Below the pieces are notes generated by a model. It was not told the DNA's origin. It was given only the letters and a program-made list of their open reading frames with translations, and ran no database searches. From assembly GCA_025201765.1 (NCBI GenBank), contig MU623733.1, positions 1 to 12,580 of the forward strand: a DNA stretch of 12,580 bases. The letters are read 5' to 3'. Below are positions 1-8,625 of this stretch, one piece after another (within the stretch, counting starts at the first letter, position 1; each line of letters opens with the position of its first letter). The translations under genes and the position numbers were made by a program. The DNA comes from Daldinia sp. FL1419 (lineage: Eukaryota; Ascomycota; Sordariomycetes; Xylariales; Hypoxylaceae).

Positions 1-304
1 AAAGTTTTTTATTATTATTTATCTTATTTATTATTTATATAATTACTTTATATAAAGAATTAAATTAAAAAGATATCTTAATTATTAATTTTATAAATAA
101 TGTAAATATATTAATAATAAAATATTTTATAACCAAAAATTATATTAAATTAAAATAAATATATAGAATATATTTGGATTGGGTATAGAAATATAATATA
201 ACCTTTATAATATAAAAGAATAAATTTATATATTTTATAAAAACTTATTAAATACCAATTATAAAAATTAAATTAAATAATAAAATTATTAAATTTAAAA
301 AAAT
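1..304. other. AT-rich flank without recognisable genes
   Basis: Almost pure A and T, with stop codons in every frame. I see no coding remnant, RNA gene or clear repeat unit. The short stretch around 173-195 (TTTGGATTGGGTATAGAA) weakly resembles 3764-3778, which also contains TTTGGTATAGAAA; this may be chance or an old shared repeat. The boundary with the R1 copy to the right is set by the abrupt rise in G and C at about 305. Confidence 0.6.
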
Positions 305-305
305 G

Positions 306-435
306 TTATCCCCTAACAAGTTTCTCAAGGGCCTGAAAACCCTGGAGGAGCCGCAGCAAAGCCTCAGCAATTGACTCCCGGAACTGTGCCGGAAAGGCAT
401 AGCCATACTTTTTGTGTAGTTCTTTATCTTTAATG
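306..435 (-). pseudogene. Fossil coding block of the R1 protein (middle part)
   Basis: The reverse strand reads KDKELHKKYGYAFPAQF, then RESIAEALLRLLQGFQALEKL, then VRG and a stop at 306-308. The frame stays open upstream to about 480, into bleached sequence. The same block is readable on the plus strand at 5603-5722 with many replacements of the RIP type and several silent changes at third positions (CCG/CCA, GCA/GCG), which supports real coding ancestry. The stop here comes from the truncation edge: copies b and f continue in the same sense beyond KL(V/I). I do not recognise the family and assign no function. The peptide is amphipathic and helix-like. It cannot be expressed as a useful protein from this copy. 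Confidence 0.65.
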
Positions 436-1176
436 AGTAAATTGTTTTTATAATATGTAATTATATTAGGATTATAATTTTAATATAATATAATATTAAA
501 ATAATATATTAAATTTAAAATATTATAATAATTTTTAATAAAAGGATTAAAATATTTAAAAAAAGTTAATAATAAGATAATATTAGAAAAATAATAAAGT
601 ATTTATAAATATATAAGTTTTTTTTTATTTGATATAATATATATATAAAAATAAAATAGATTTTTTAAGGTGGTATTGGATTGTAAATGTAATAGGTATA
701 ATAATATTATATTATAATATTATAAAGTATAAGTAAGGTATATAAAGAGGATTGAAGTTAGTTGGGAAAGGTTATAAATTAGTAGCATTATTTTAAACTA
801 TTTTGGAAAACAAATATAATATTATAATATTAAAAAAAAAATTATAAAAATAAGAATATATAATGGTGTTTTATAAAAATATAAAATTATTTATATATAT
901 TTATATTTTATATAAATTATATATACCTTAATCTTTTTTTAAAATAACCTTTTTATAATATAATAATATTTTTATTATTTATTAAAAAAAATAATAAAAT
1001 TATCTTAAATTTTATTATTATTTTATATTTAAACTATTACCATATTATTTTATATAATTGATATTATAATATATAAAATGTTTTTCTATATTAAAATTTA
1101 ATTATTTTTATTAAAAGGTAAGTTTTAATAAAAATATAAGGTAAAATTAAAGTTATAATAATATAGTTTGTTTAAA

Positions 1177-1304
1177 TAGGCAGTAGGTAGGTTTTCTTTG
1201 GAACGTAGTTCCTACCTGGAATAAATACTAAAAGATGGACCAAATACCTATAATATATTCTAGGTAAATTGGGGTAGTAATAAATAAATAAATAAATAAA
1301 TAAA
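1177..1304 (-). repeat. R1 fixed end: conserved block plus (TAAA)n tract
   Basis: This block starts at GGCAGTAGGTAGG, contains a small perfect hairpin GGAAC-GTA-GTTCC at 1199-1211, and ends TTGGGGTAGTAATAAATAAA. The same block ends three other copies (3621-3743, 4742-4863 reversed, 6366-6489), each followed by unrelated sequence. It is therefore the true end of the repeat, not a shared flank. It is clearly GC-richer than the core next to it. It lies upstream of the fossil coding sequence. Confidence 0.75.
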
Positions 1305-2139
1305 AAAAATGTTAGGTTCTTTAAAATATAATTAGATAAGAAATTTAAATAAAATAAACACCTAAAAATAATTAAAATAAAAATGGAAAAATAGTGGTAT
1401 ATTTTTTTTAAATTAATAATATTAATATAGGATTATAAAATAGTTTAAATAAAAGAAATTTATATGAAAATAATATAAAATGTAATAATATATGGAATAA
1501 TAATATAACATATTTTAAATTAAAATTATAAAATAAAAGATATTATTAAGAAATTAGGTATTATTTAATTAATTTATTTATAAAAAATTAATAATATATA
1601 TAAAATAATAAAAATATTATAATTAAAAATAAAATTAAATTATTTCCTAATATATTTTTATTTAAATATAATAATAATAATAATTAAATTTTATATAAAT
1701 AATAAAAATTTTAACTTTAAAATTTAAAAAATAAAATAAAAAATTTAAAAATAAATAAAATTTTAAAGGCCTAAAAAATAACAGGATCTTCCTACTATCA
1801 TTTAAATATTAAATATATATATTATAAAAATTAAAATTAATTAAAATATTAAATAAAAAAGATATTAATATCCTAAAAAAAATCTTTTTAAATTATTAAA
1901 TGGAAAAATGAAAATATTATAAAAAGGATATTATTATATTAATAACTTAATTATTACTTTTTAATATAAAAATTAATAATTAATATTTTAATTTATAAAA
2001 ATATAAAATATTAATATTATTATAAATATATATTAAGAAAATAAAATTAAAAATATTTTTATTTAATAAAAAAATCTTTAAAATAAATATTTTTAAATAT
2101 AAATATAAGAAAAAGAAAATAATATAATATATAATTTTT
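1305..2139. other. AT-rich filler, no gene
   Basis: No frame holds a credible coding remnant. The sequence is A/T with a plus strand richer in A than T in its first half. One GC-richer island at 1766-1802 (AAAGGCCTAAAAAATAACAG, then GATCTTCCTACTATCA) stands out and may be the edge of a repeat whose other copies lie outside the window. A perfect 12-base palindrome GATATTAATATC lies near 1861, but in such AT-rich DNA this has little weight. Confidence 0.55.
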
Positions 2140-2446
2140 AAATATTTCAAATATATTTTAATATAGATCCATTTTAAATGGAATTTAACCTTAAAAACTT
2201 TTTTAATTAGTATAGATTATAAAAGAATATTATTCAATCTTAATAGAATTTTATTAATAATTTATTAATTTTTTAAATAAATTTAATTATTTATATATAA
2301 AATAATATTATAATTTATATAATATAAACATTTTTAAAAATTTTATATTAAATAAGAAGAATTTATAATTAAATAAAAAAATATAAATAATAATATATTA
2401 ATAAAATCTTTTAAAAGAACTATATTTACTTAAAATTACTCTATAT

Positions 2447-2623
2447 TTATTCCAAATTATATTTATTAAAATTATTCTCCTCTATATCCATTTTCTCATT
2501 TTTTTCTTTATTTTTTTTAATTATATATATTAAAGAATTTTGAATAAGGGTAAATATATTCTTAAAAGGAGGATTGTACTTATTAAAACTTGAATTTAAA
2601 TATATTAAGAAATTATTAAGAAT
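2447..2623 (-). pseudogene. C-terminal fossil of the R1 protein (RIP-mutated)
   Basis: The reverse strand stays open for 58 codons and ends ...NNFNKYNLE and a TAA stop (2447-2449). Aligned with the cleaner copy at 11705-11797 (EEADVEEDDFNEYDLE and stop), the replacements are mostly E to K, D to N and M to I. These are what G-to-A changes on the coding strand produce. Just upstream it reads FNKYNPPFKNIFTLIQNSL. Copy f gives the matching FNKYNPFFKNIFTFI, followed by a stop where this copy has CAA (Q). A frame this long in nearly pure A/T sequence is notable because stop codons are frequent here. Function unknown; an acidic tail is the only visible trait. Confidence 0.6.
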
Positions 2624-3620
2624 TTATAATAAATTATTATTAGGGAATAGTAAAATATTTAATATTAATTAAATTTTTTAAATAAAAGATTATTATAATA
2701 ATAATATATAAAAATAATATGGATTATTAAAAATAAAATAATATATATATATTTTTTTTAAAAATTAATTCCTTTATAAATCTTATATTATAATTAATAA
2801 TTATTAATAAAATAGATATAAAATAAGATTATATTACAAAATAATTATAATATTAATAATATTAAAATAAATAATTTTTCTGGGATTGTTGGAACATATA
2901 AAAATTATGGACCTGGTAAATAAAGGACTAAATATAATAAAAATAGTTATTAAATATTATTAATAATTTTTTAATAAGTTTTTCAAAGATTTAAAAACCT
3001 TAGAAAAATTATAATAAAATTTTAATAATTAATTCTTAAAATTATATTGGAAAGGTATAATTATATTTTTTATTTAATTTTTTATTTTTAATAAATAAAT
3101 TATTTTCATAATATATAATTGTATTGAGATTATAATTTTAATATAATATTATATTATAATATTATAAAGTATAAGTAAGGTATATAAAGAGGATTAAGGT
3201 TAGTCAGGAAAGGTTATAGGTTAGTAACATTATTTTAAATTATTTTAAAAAATAAATATAATATTATAATATTAAAAAGAAGGTTATAAAAATAAGAATA
3301 AATAATGATTTTTTATAAAGATATAAAATTATTTATATATATTTATATTTTATATAAACTATATATATCCTAGCCTTCTTTTAAAATAACTTTTTTATAA
3401 TATAATAATATTTTTATTATTTATAAAAAAAAATAATAAAACCATTTTAGATTTTGTTGTTGTTCTATACCCAAACTACCACCATATCATTTTATGAAAT
3501 TTGGGTATTATAATGTATAAAATATTTTTCCATATTAAAATTTAATTATTTTTATTAAAGGATAAATTTCAATAAAAATATAAAATAAAATTAAAATTAT
3601 AATAATATAATTTATTTAAA

Positions 3621-3743
3621 TAGGTAGTAGGTAGGTTTTCTCTGGAATACAAATCCTACCCGGAACAAATACTAAAAGATGGATTGGATACCTATAATAT
3701 ATTCTAGGTAAATCAGGGTAGTAATAAATAAATAAATAAATAA
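3621..3743 (-). repeat. R1 fixed end of copy b
   Basis: Begins AGGTAGTAGGTAGG, includes GATGGATTGGATACC, and ends AATCAGGGTAGTAATAAATA plus further TAAA units, then changes to unrelated sequence at about 3744. It is the same block as at 1177-1304 with a few C/T and G/A differences. A reverse-strand open frame of about 100 codons runs across this block and beyond the end of the repeat (3616-3918). Because it crosses the junction into flank and is not maintained in the other copies, I do not call it a gene. Confidence 0.72.
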
Positions 3744-4741
3744 TATTAAAAAATAATAATCCAGATTTGGTATAGAAATTAAATAATAATAAATAATAAT
3801 TTGATTTATACTTAAAAATATTTGAACTATCTAAAAATGAATATAAATTATAATTATCTTTTAAAAATATATAATAAGATATTATAATATTATTTAAAAG
3901 ATACTTTCTTTTATACATTATTAAATATATTTAAATTTTAAAGATATAATATTTATTTTCATTATTATAATTAATTAATTCCCATTTTTTCTTATGTACC
4001 ATTTTTTAATAATATTTTAATTATTTTAATTATTTTCTAATTATTTATTATTATTTTCTAATTATTTATTATTATTATTTAATTATTCATAATTATTATT
4101 AATATTTTTTGAAATATCTTTTATTAATATATATATATCTTTGGTAGGAATATAATTAATTAATATTTATATTATTTTTTTTATAATCTTCTTTAATAGT
4201 TTCTAATTATTGTTAAATGATTTTCCATTAAGTATAATTTTGTTTAAGCATTTTTGATATTTATTAATTATTTTTGGTAAAATTATATATTATATTTAAA
4301 TATTATTTATTATATAATATTTTTAATAAATTTATTTTCATTATTTTTTTAGATAATATTTAATTATTTTTAAATAATTATATATATTTTTTAATAATTA
4401 TTGGTGAATTTTATATTTTATTTATTCTTTTATAATTATTTTTTAATATTGATGATAACTAATAAATATATATTTTAATTATAATCTATTGATTATTTAA
4501 TATATTTATATATATTGAAATAATTTTAAATAATATCTATATATTATCCAATTATATTGAAGATATTTTAAAATAGTTTATTATAATGTTTAATCTTTAA
4601 AAATTAATAATAATAAATTTGATTATAAAAGTTTAATATAATAATTATTTAATAGAGTTAGAGTAATAATAAATAATAATAATAATATATAAATAATTTA
4701 TAAATAATATAATTTAATTATTATTAAAGGGTAATAATTAA
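3744..4741. other. AT-rich filler between R1b and R1c, no gene
   Basis: Nearly pure A/T. A 21-base direct duplication of TATTTTCTAATTATTTATTA occurs at about 4031-4072, and short (TTA)n and (AAT)n runs are scattered around. G and C are few and evenly spread, with no clean patch that would mark another repeat edge. No RNA gene or coding remnant is visible. Confidence 0.55.
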
Positions 4742-5711
4742 TATTATTATTATTTATTACTACCCCAATTTACCTAGAATATATTACAGGTATCTGGTCT
4801 ATCTTTTAGTATTTGTTCCAGGTAAGAACTATATTCCAAAGAAAACTTACCTACTACTTATCTAATTAAATTATATTATTATAATTTTAATTTTATCTTA
4901 TATTTTTTTTAAAATTTCCTTTTTATTAAAAATAATTAAATTTTAATATAAAAAAACATTTTATATATTATAATATTTAAATTTTTATAAAATAATAAAA
5001 TAATAATTTAAATATAAAATAATAATAAAATTTAAAATAATTTTATTATTTTTTTATTAAATAATAAAAACATTATTATATTATAAAGAAGTTATTTTAA
5101 AAGAAAATTAAGATATATATAATTTATATAAGGTATAAATATATAAAAATAATTTTATATTTTTATAAAAAATTATTATATATTCTTATTTTTACAACCT
5201 TCTTTTTAATATCATAATATTATATTTATTTTCTAAAATAATTCAAAATAATACTACTAATTTATAACCTTTCCTAATTAATTTCAATCTTTTTTATATA
5301 TTTCATTTATATTTTAAAATATTATAATATAATATTACTATATTTATTACATTTATAATCTAATATCATTTCAAAAGACCTACTTTATTTTCATATATAT
5401 ATTATATTAAGCAAAAAAAAAATTTACATTTCTATAAATATTCTATTATTTTTCCAATTTTATTCCATTATTAACCTTCCTTAAATATTTTAATCCCTTT
5501 ATTAAAAATTATTATAATATCTTAAATTTAATATAATATTTTAATATTATATTATATTAAAATTATAATTTTAATATAATTATATATTATATAAATAATT
5601 TGCTTATTAAAGATAAAGAATTATATGAAGAATATGGCTATGTTATTCCAGCGCAGTTCTGGGAATTAATTGCTGAGGCTTTGCTGCAGCTTTTCCAGGG
5701 TTTTCAGGCCT
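4742..5711 (+). mobile_element. R1 repeat copy c, inverted relative to the other copies
   Basis: This copy is the reverse complement of copy a from end to end. The fixed end is on the left: TTATTTATTACTACCCCAAT begins at 4751, preceded by TTA repeats in place of TTTA. The truncated coding end is on the right. Like a, it retains the stretch deleted in b. Both edges are GC-richer than the core. Similarity to copy a stops at about 5711, some 30 bases short of where copy a stops. Together with copy d it forms an inverted pair with the fixed ends pointing outward. In the frame of the coding block the plus strand upstream (from 5348) is broken by stops, several of which look like CAA turned to TAA. 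Confidence 0.72.
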
Positions 5712-5722
5712 GTAATAATTAA
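5603..5722 (+). pseudogene. Fossil coding block of the R1 protein (copy c)
   Basis: Reads LIKDKELYEEYGYVIPAQF, then WELIAEALLQLFQGFQA, then runs out of the repeat into CNN and a stop at 5720-5722. It matches the minus-strand block at 306-435 residue by residue with no gap. The differences (H/Y, K/E, R/W, R/Q) are largely explained by C-to-T or G-to-A changes. Two independently mutated copies keeping the same frame is the best evidence in the window that R1 encoded a protein. Truncated at its 3' side by the repeat edge; not functional. Confidence 0.62.
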
Positions 5723-5789
5723 TATAAACATATATAAAAATAAGATATATTATTTTTAAAAATTTTTATAATAATTTGTTTAAAAGTAA
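5712..5789. other. Spacer between inverted R1 copies c and d
   Basis: About 78 AT-rich bases with no similarity I can see to the continuation of R1 in copies b and f. It separates two R1 copies facing each other and would form the loop if the arms paired. The exact right boundary is uncertain by about 10 bases because the edge of copy d is AT-rich. Confidence 0.5.
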
Positions 5790-6489
5790 TTATAAGATAA
5801 AAGCTTTCTTTTGCTTGACACAATGAACATATGAAAGTGAAGTGGGTTTTTTGAGGCAGTACCGGACCATGAACGTAACAGGTATAGTAATATTATATTA
5901 CAATATTATAGAATATAAGTAAAATATATAAAAAAGATTGAAATTAGTTAGGAAGGGTTACAGGTTAGTAGCACTATTTTAAACCATATTAGAAAATAAA
6001 TATAATATTGTAATATTAAAAAGAAAATTATAAAGATAAGAATAAATAATAATTTTTTATAAAAATATAAAATTATTTATATATATTTATATTTTATATA
6101 GATTATATATATCCTAACCCTTCTTTAAAATAATTTCTTTATAATACAATAATATTTTTATTATTTAATAAAAAAAATAATAAAGTTATTTTAAATTTTA
6201 TTATTACTTTATACTTAGATTATTATTATATTATTTCATAAAATTTAAATATTATAATATATAAAATATTTTTTTATATTAAAATTTAGTTATTTTTATT
6301 AAAAAATAAATTTTAATAAAAATATAAGATAAAATTAAAATTATAATAATATAATTTAATTAAATAGGTGGTGGGTAGGTTTTTTCTGGAATGTGGTTCC
6401 TACTTGGAACAAATATTAAAAGATGGACTGGATACCTGTAATATATTCTAGGTAAATTGGGGTAGTAATAAATAAATAAATAAATAAAT
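5790..6489 (-). mobile_element. R1 repeat copy d (short copy, both edges well preserved)
   Basis: Aligns with copy a from about 600 to 1304. The left edge (5801-5885) is one of the least mutated parts of the family: AAGCTTTCTTTTGCTTGACA here corresponds to bleached AAGTTTTTTTTTATTTGATA in copy a. Read on the minus strand the left edge gives PQKTHFTFICSLCQAKES, with a CxxC pair, in the frame that in copy c leads on to the KDKEL block. The right edge (6366-6467) is the fixed end with GATGGACTGGATACCTG. The copy lacks the coding block and everything past it. Confidence 0.72.
6366..6489 (-). repeat. R1 fixed end of copy d
   Basis: Same block as in copies a, b and c, beginning AGGTGGTGGGTAGG and ending TTGGGGTAGTAATAAATAAA plus further units. 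This and the copy a version are the cleanest in the window. The flank to the right (ATTATAAGATAATAAATATT) is unrelated to the flanks of the other copies. Confidence 0.72.
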
Positions 6490-6809
6490 TATAAGATAAT
6501 AAATATTCTTCCTAAATAAATTCTTGATAGAGGTATTTAATTAAAAGGTATTAGTTAAATTTTAATATTTATTAGGAATTAATAACCCAATTTAATTTTA
6601 AATGAATAATAAATAAATTATTAAATATAATTTAAAATTCTTTTATTATAAATAAGGGAATTATAAAGATTTAATTATTCCAATTATATATAAATAATAT
6701 TTTCTAATCAAATATTTAATTTAAGTAAAAATATTAACATAAGTTTGTAATTATAAAATTATTCTTATGTTTTTAATTAAATTTCTTTTTTTAATTATTT
6801 TTATAACTA
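6490..6809. other. AT-rich filler, no gene
   Basis: No coding remnant. An 8-base perfect inverted repeat AACATAAG / CTTATGTT lies at about 6738-6771 with an AT-rich loop. Isolated GC-bearing words (CCTAAATAAATTCTTGATAG at about 6511) do not match anything else in the window. Confidence 0.5.
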
Positions 6810-6900
6810 AGTCACCCCAATTACATAAGGTTTTTTTTTTTTTTTTTCAAGGGGCAGGGTTACAGAGGGCTGTAATATAATTACATAATTAAAACTGTAA
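6810..6900. other. Poly-T tract with GC-richer flanks and a small hairpin
   Basis: AGTCACCCCAATTACATAAGG is followed by 17 T (6831-6847), then CAAGGGGCAGGG and a perfect hairpin TTACAG-AGGG-CTGTAA at 6860-6875. Composition and low mutation set it apart from its surroundings, like the edge of a repeat or a small insertion. A reversed word TTGGGGTGA at 7049-7057 mirrors TCACCCCAA at 6812-6820, which would make 6810-7059 a possible small element with short inverted ends. However, its right part is an ordinary unit of the tandem array, so I do not call one. An RNA polymerase III-type gene in reverse is not supported: no box motifs are visible. Confidence 0.4.
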
Positions 6901-6949
6901 GACCTTATTAGCCTCTATAGAACCAACCTTTCTATACTAAGGTTTCTAC

Positions 6950-8442
6950 AAATTTTTTAATATGTAAATAAGCTTTTAAGAATTATTTTCTTATTTGATC
7001 AATTTAAGTTTTTAAGTATAGAATTATTAATTTTTCTATAATAACGAGTTGGGGTGATAGGGCCAAAACAAAATCTGCTAATCTAACCTTTTTATAGGCT
7101 TTTTAATACATAAATAAGCCCTTAAAAGTTGTTTTCCTATTTGATTAACTTAAGTTTTTAAATATAGAATTGTTAGTTTTTTTATAGAGCTTCGTATAAT
7201 AAAATTACAAGGCATGTTTTGCAGGAGTTCTTATTTAATTAAAGCTTCTATTTAATGTATAAGCCTTTAAATATTAATTTTTATATGATCAAATTAAATT
7301 TTTAAATATCAAATTATTAATTTTTCTATTGAGATTTATACAATGAAGTACAAAAGATATCTTGTAAGAGCTATTAGAATTCCTATTTAATATAAATAAA
7401 TTTTTAAAAATTATTTTCCTATTTAATCAACTTAAATTCTTAAGTATAAAATTATTAATTTTTTTATAAAAATTTATACAATAAAAAATTATTAAAGCTT
7501 ATATTTAATATAAATAAGCCCTTAAAAATTATTTTCTTGTTTGATTAGCTTAAAAACACTAAATTATTAATTTTTTATAGAGCTTTATACAATAAAAATG
7601 TAGGGTTAGGGTATATTTTACAAGAGTTTTTATTTAATTAAAACTTATGTTTAACATAAATAAACCTTTAAAAATCATTTTCCTATTTGATCAGCTTAAG
7701 TTTTCATGTATAGAATCATTAATTTTCAATAAAAATTTGTACAATAAAATACAGAACATATTTTACAAAAAACTATTAAAACTTATATTCAATATGAATA
7801 AGCCCTTAGGAGTTGTTTTCTTATCTGATCAGCTTAAGTTAGGATACACCTAACCATCAATATTCCATAGAGCTTTGTACAATAAAACTGCAGGGCATGT
7901 CCTATAAGAGCTCTTGTTCAATTAGAACTCCTGTTCAATTTAAGTTCTTATTCAATTTGAGCTCATATTTAATATATAAGCCCTTAAGTGTTGATTTTAA
8001 TTTGATTAGCTTAAGTTCTCAAGCACAAAATTATCAGTTTTCCATAAAACTTCGTACAATAAAACTGCAGGGCATATCCTGCAGGAGCTATTAGAGCTCC
8101 TATTTAATTAGAGCTCTTATTTAATATAAATAAACATTCAAAAGTTATTTTCCTATTTAATTAGCTTAATTTTTCAAAAATAGAATTGTTAATTTTTCTA
8201 TAGAGATTTGTATAATAGAAATGTAGGGTTAGGGCATATCCTATAAGAGCTATTAAAGTTCTTTAGAAGTTATTTTCCTATCTAATCAATTTAAATTCTT
8301 AAGGATAGAATTATTAATTTTTAAAATCAAAGAATTTTGTACAATAAAAATATAGGGTTAGGGCATATTTTATAAGAACTATTAAAGTTTAAATTCAATA
8401 TAAATAAGTTATTTCCTATCTAATCAGCTTAAATTCTTACTA
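6950..8442 (+). repeat. Degenerate tandem array, about 11 units of about 142 bases
   Basis: A recurring unit can be anchored on TTTGATCAGCTTAAG-like words at about 6996, 7141, 7286, 7425, 7541, 7686, 7825, 8004, 8158, 8282 and 8420. Spacing runs from 116 to 179. Each unit goes: CTATAGAGCTTTGTACAATA, AAACTGCAGGGCATATCCTG, CAGGAGCTATTAGAGCTCCT, ATTTAATATAAATAAGCCCT, TAAAAGTTATTTTCC, then the anchor and TATAGAATTATTAATTTTT. The best-preserved units lie at about 7860-8100. Three units carry TAGGGTTAGGG. A single related monomer lies inverted at 11400-11545. Open frames across the array (7647-7853 and 7897-8094) follow the repeat and are not credible genes. Differences between units are mostly C/T and G/A, plus indels. 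Confidence 0.8.
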
Positions 8443-8510
8443 ATAAAAAAGATATATCCAATCATAAATATTTTCTTAAATTTTAAATTTTTAATATGTT
8501 TTTTTACCCC

Positions 8511-8625
8511 TTATTAGTTCTTATTAACTCTTATTAGCTCTTATCAATTCTTATTAACTCTTATCAATTATTATCAATTATTTATTAATTATTTATTAAT
8601 TTTTTATTAATTTCTTATTAATTTC
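8511..8625 (+). repeat. 10-base minisatellite, TTATTARYTC type
   Basis: Seven exact-length units run in register from 8511: TTATTAGTTC, TTATTAACTC, TTATTAGCTC, TTATCAATTC, TTATTAACTC, then TTATCAATTA twice. Four longer variants of 11-12 bases follow (TTTATTAATTA type). The word resembles the TTAGAGCTCTTATTTA part of the 142-base unit just upstream, so it may have grown from it. No coding potential. Confidence 0.8.

Larger units (their letters stand above)
305..1304 (-). mobile_element. R1 repeat copy a (RIP-mutated, truncated at its coding 3' side)
   Basis: This copy aligns along its length with 2960-3743, with the reverse complement of 4742-5711, and in its right part with 5790-6489. The strand given is that of the fossil coding sequence. 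The left edge (305-432) is GC-richer and holds a readable peptide block. The core (about 440-1170) is bleached to A/T. The right edge (1177-1276) is again GC-richer and ends in a TAAA tract. Compared with copy b it keeps 216 bases that b has lost (about 490-705). It stops at about 305, where b and f continue into the rest of the coding region, so it is truncated there. The family is unrecognised. The coding remnants and the shared fixed end make a transposable element the best reading. Confidence 0.75.
2140..3743 (-). mobile_element. R1 repeat copy b, most complete but with a 216-base deletion
   Basis: This is the only copy inside the window carrying both the coding 3' side (2140-2960) and the fixed end (3621-3743). 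Its left part aligns with 10225-10520 and with 11600-12250; its right part aligns with copies a, c and d. Relative to copy a it lacks 216 bases: the sequence jumps from TATAATTTTAATATAATATT (3131-3150) directly to the run matching copy a at about 706. The junction lies in TAATATT-type microhomology. It is heavily RIP-mutated: in 2413-2453, 18 of 41 bases differ from the cleaner copy f, all as C-to-T or G-to-A. The left end near 2140 is estimated from where similarity to 10225 fades. Confidence 0.72.

Noticed and set aside
3616..3918. Reverse-strand open frame of 100 codons
   Set aside because: It starts outside R1b, crosses the repeat end at 3743 and runs through the fixed-end block. The frame is not shared as a gene by other copies and the composition is simple Y/L/I/N-rich AT sequence.
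6810..7059. A small element bounded by TCACCCCAA and TTGGGGTGA with TA outside
   Set aside because: Inverted ends are only 9 bases, the terminal two bases do not match, and the right half is an ordinary unit of the tandem array.
7647..8094. Two plus-strand open frames of 65-68 codons in the tandem array
   Set aside because: They follow the 142-base unit, whose length varies and is not a multiple of three, and neighbouring units break the frame. No domain or start signal.
6950..8442. CRISPR array
   Set aside because: Units are about 142 bases, degenerate throughout, with no short constant repeat alternating with unique spacers.
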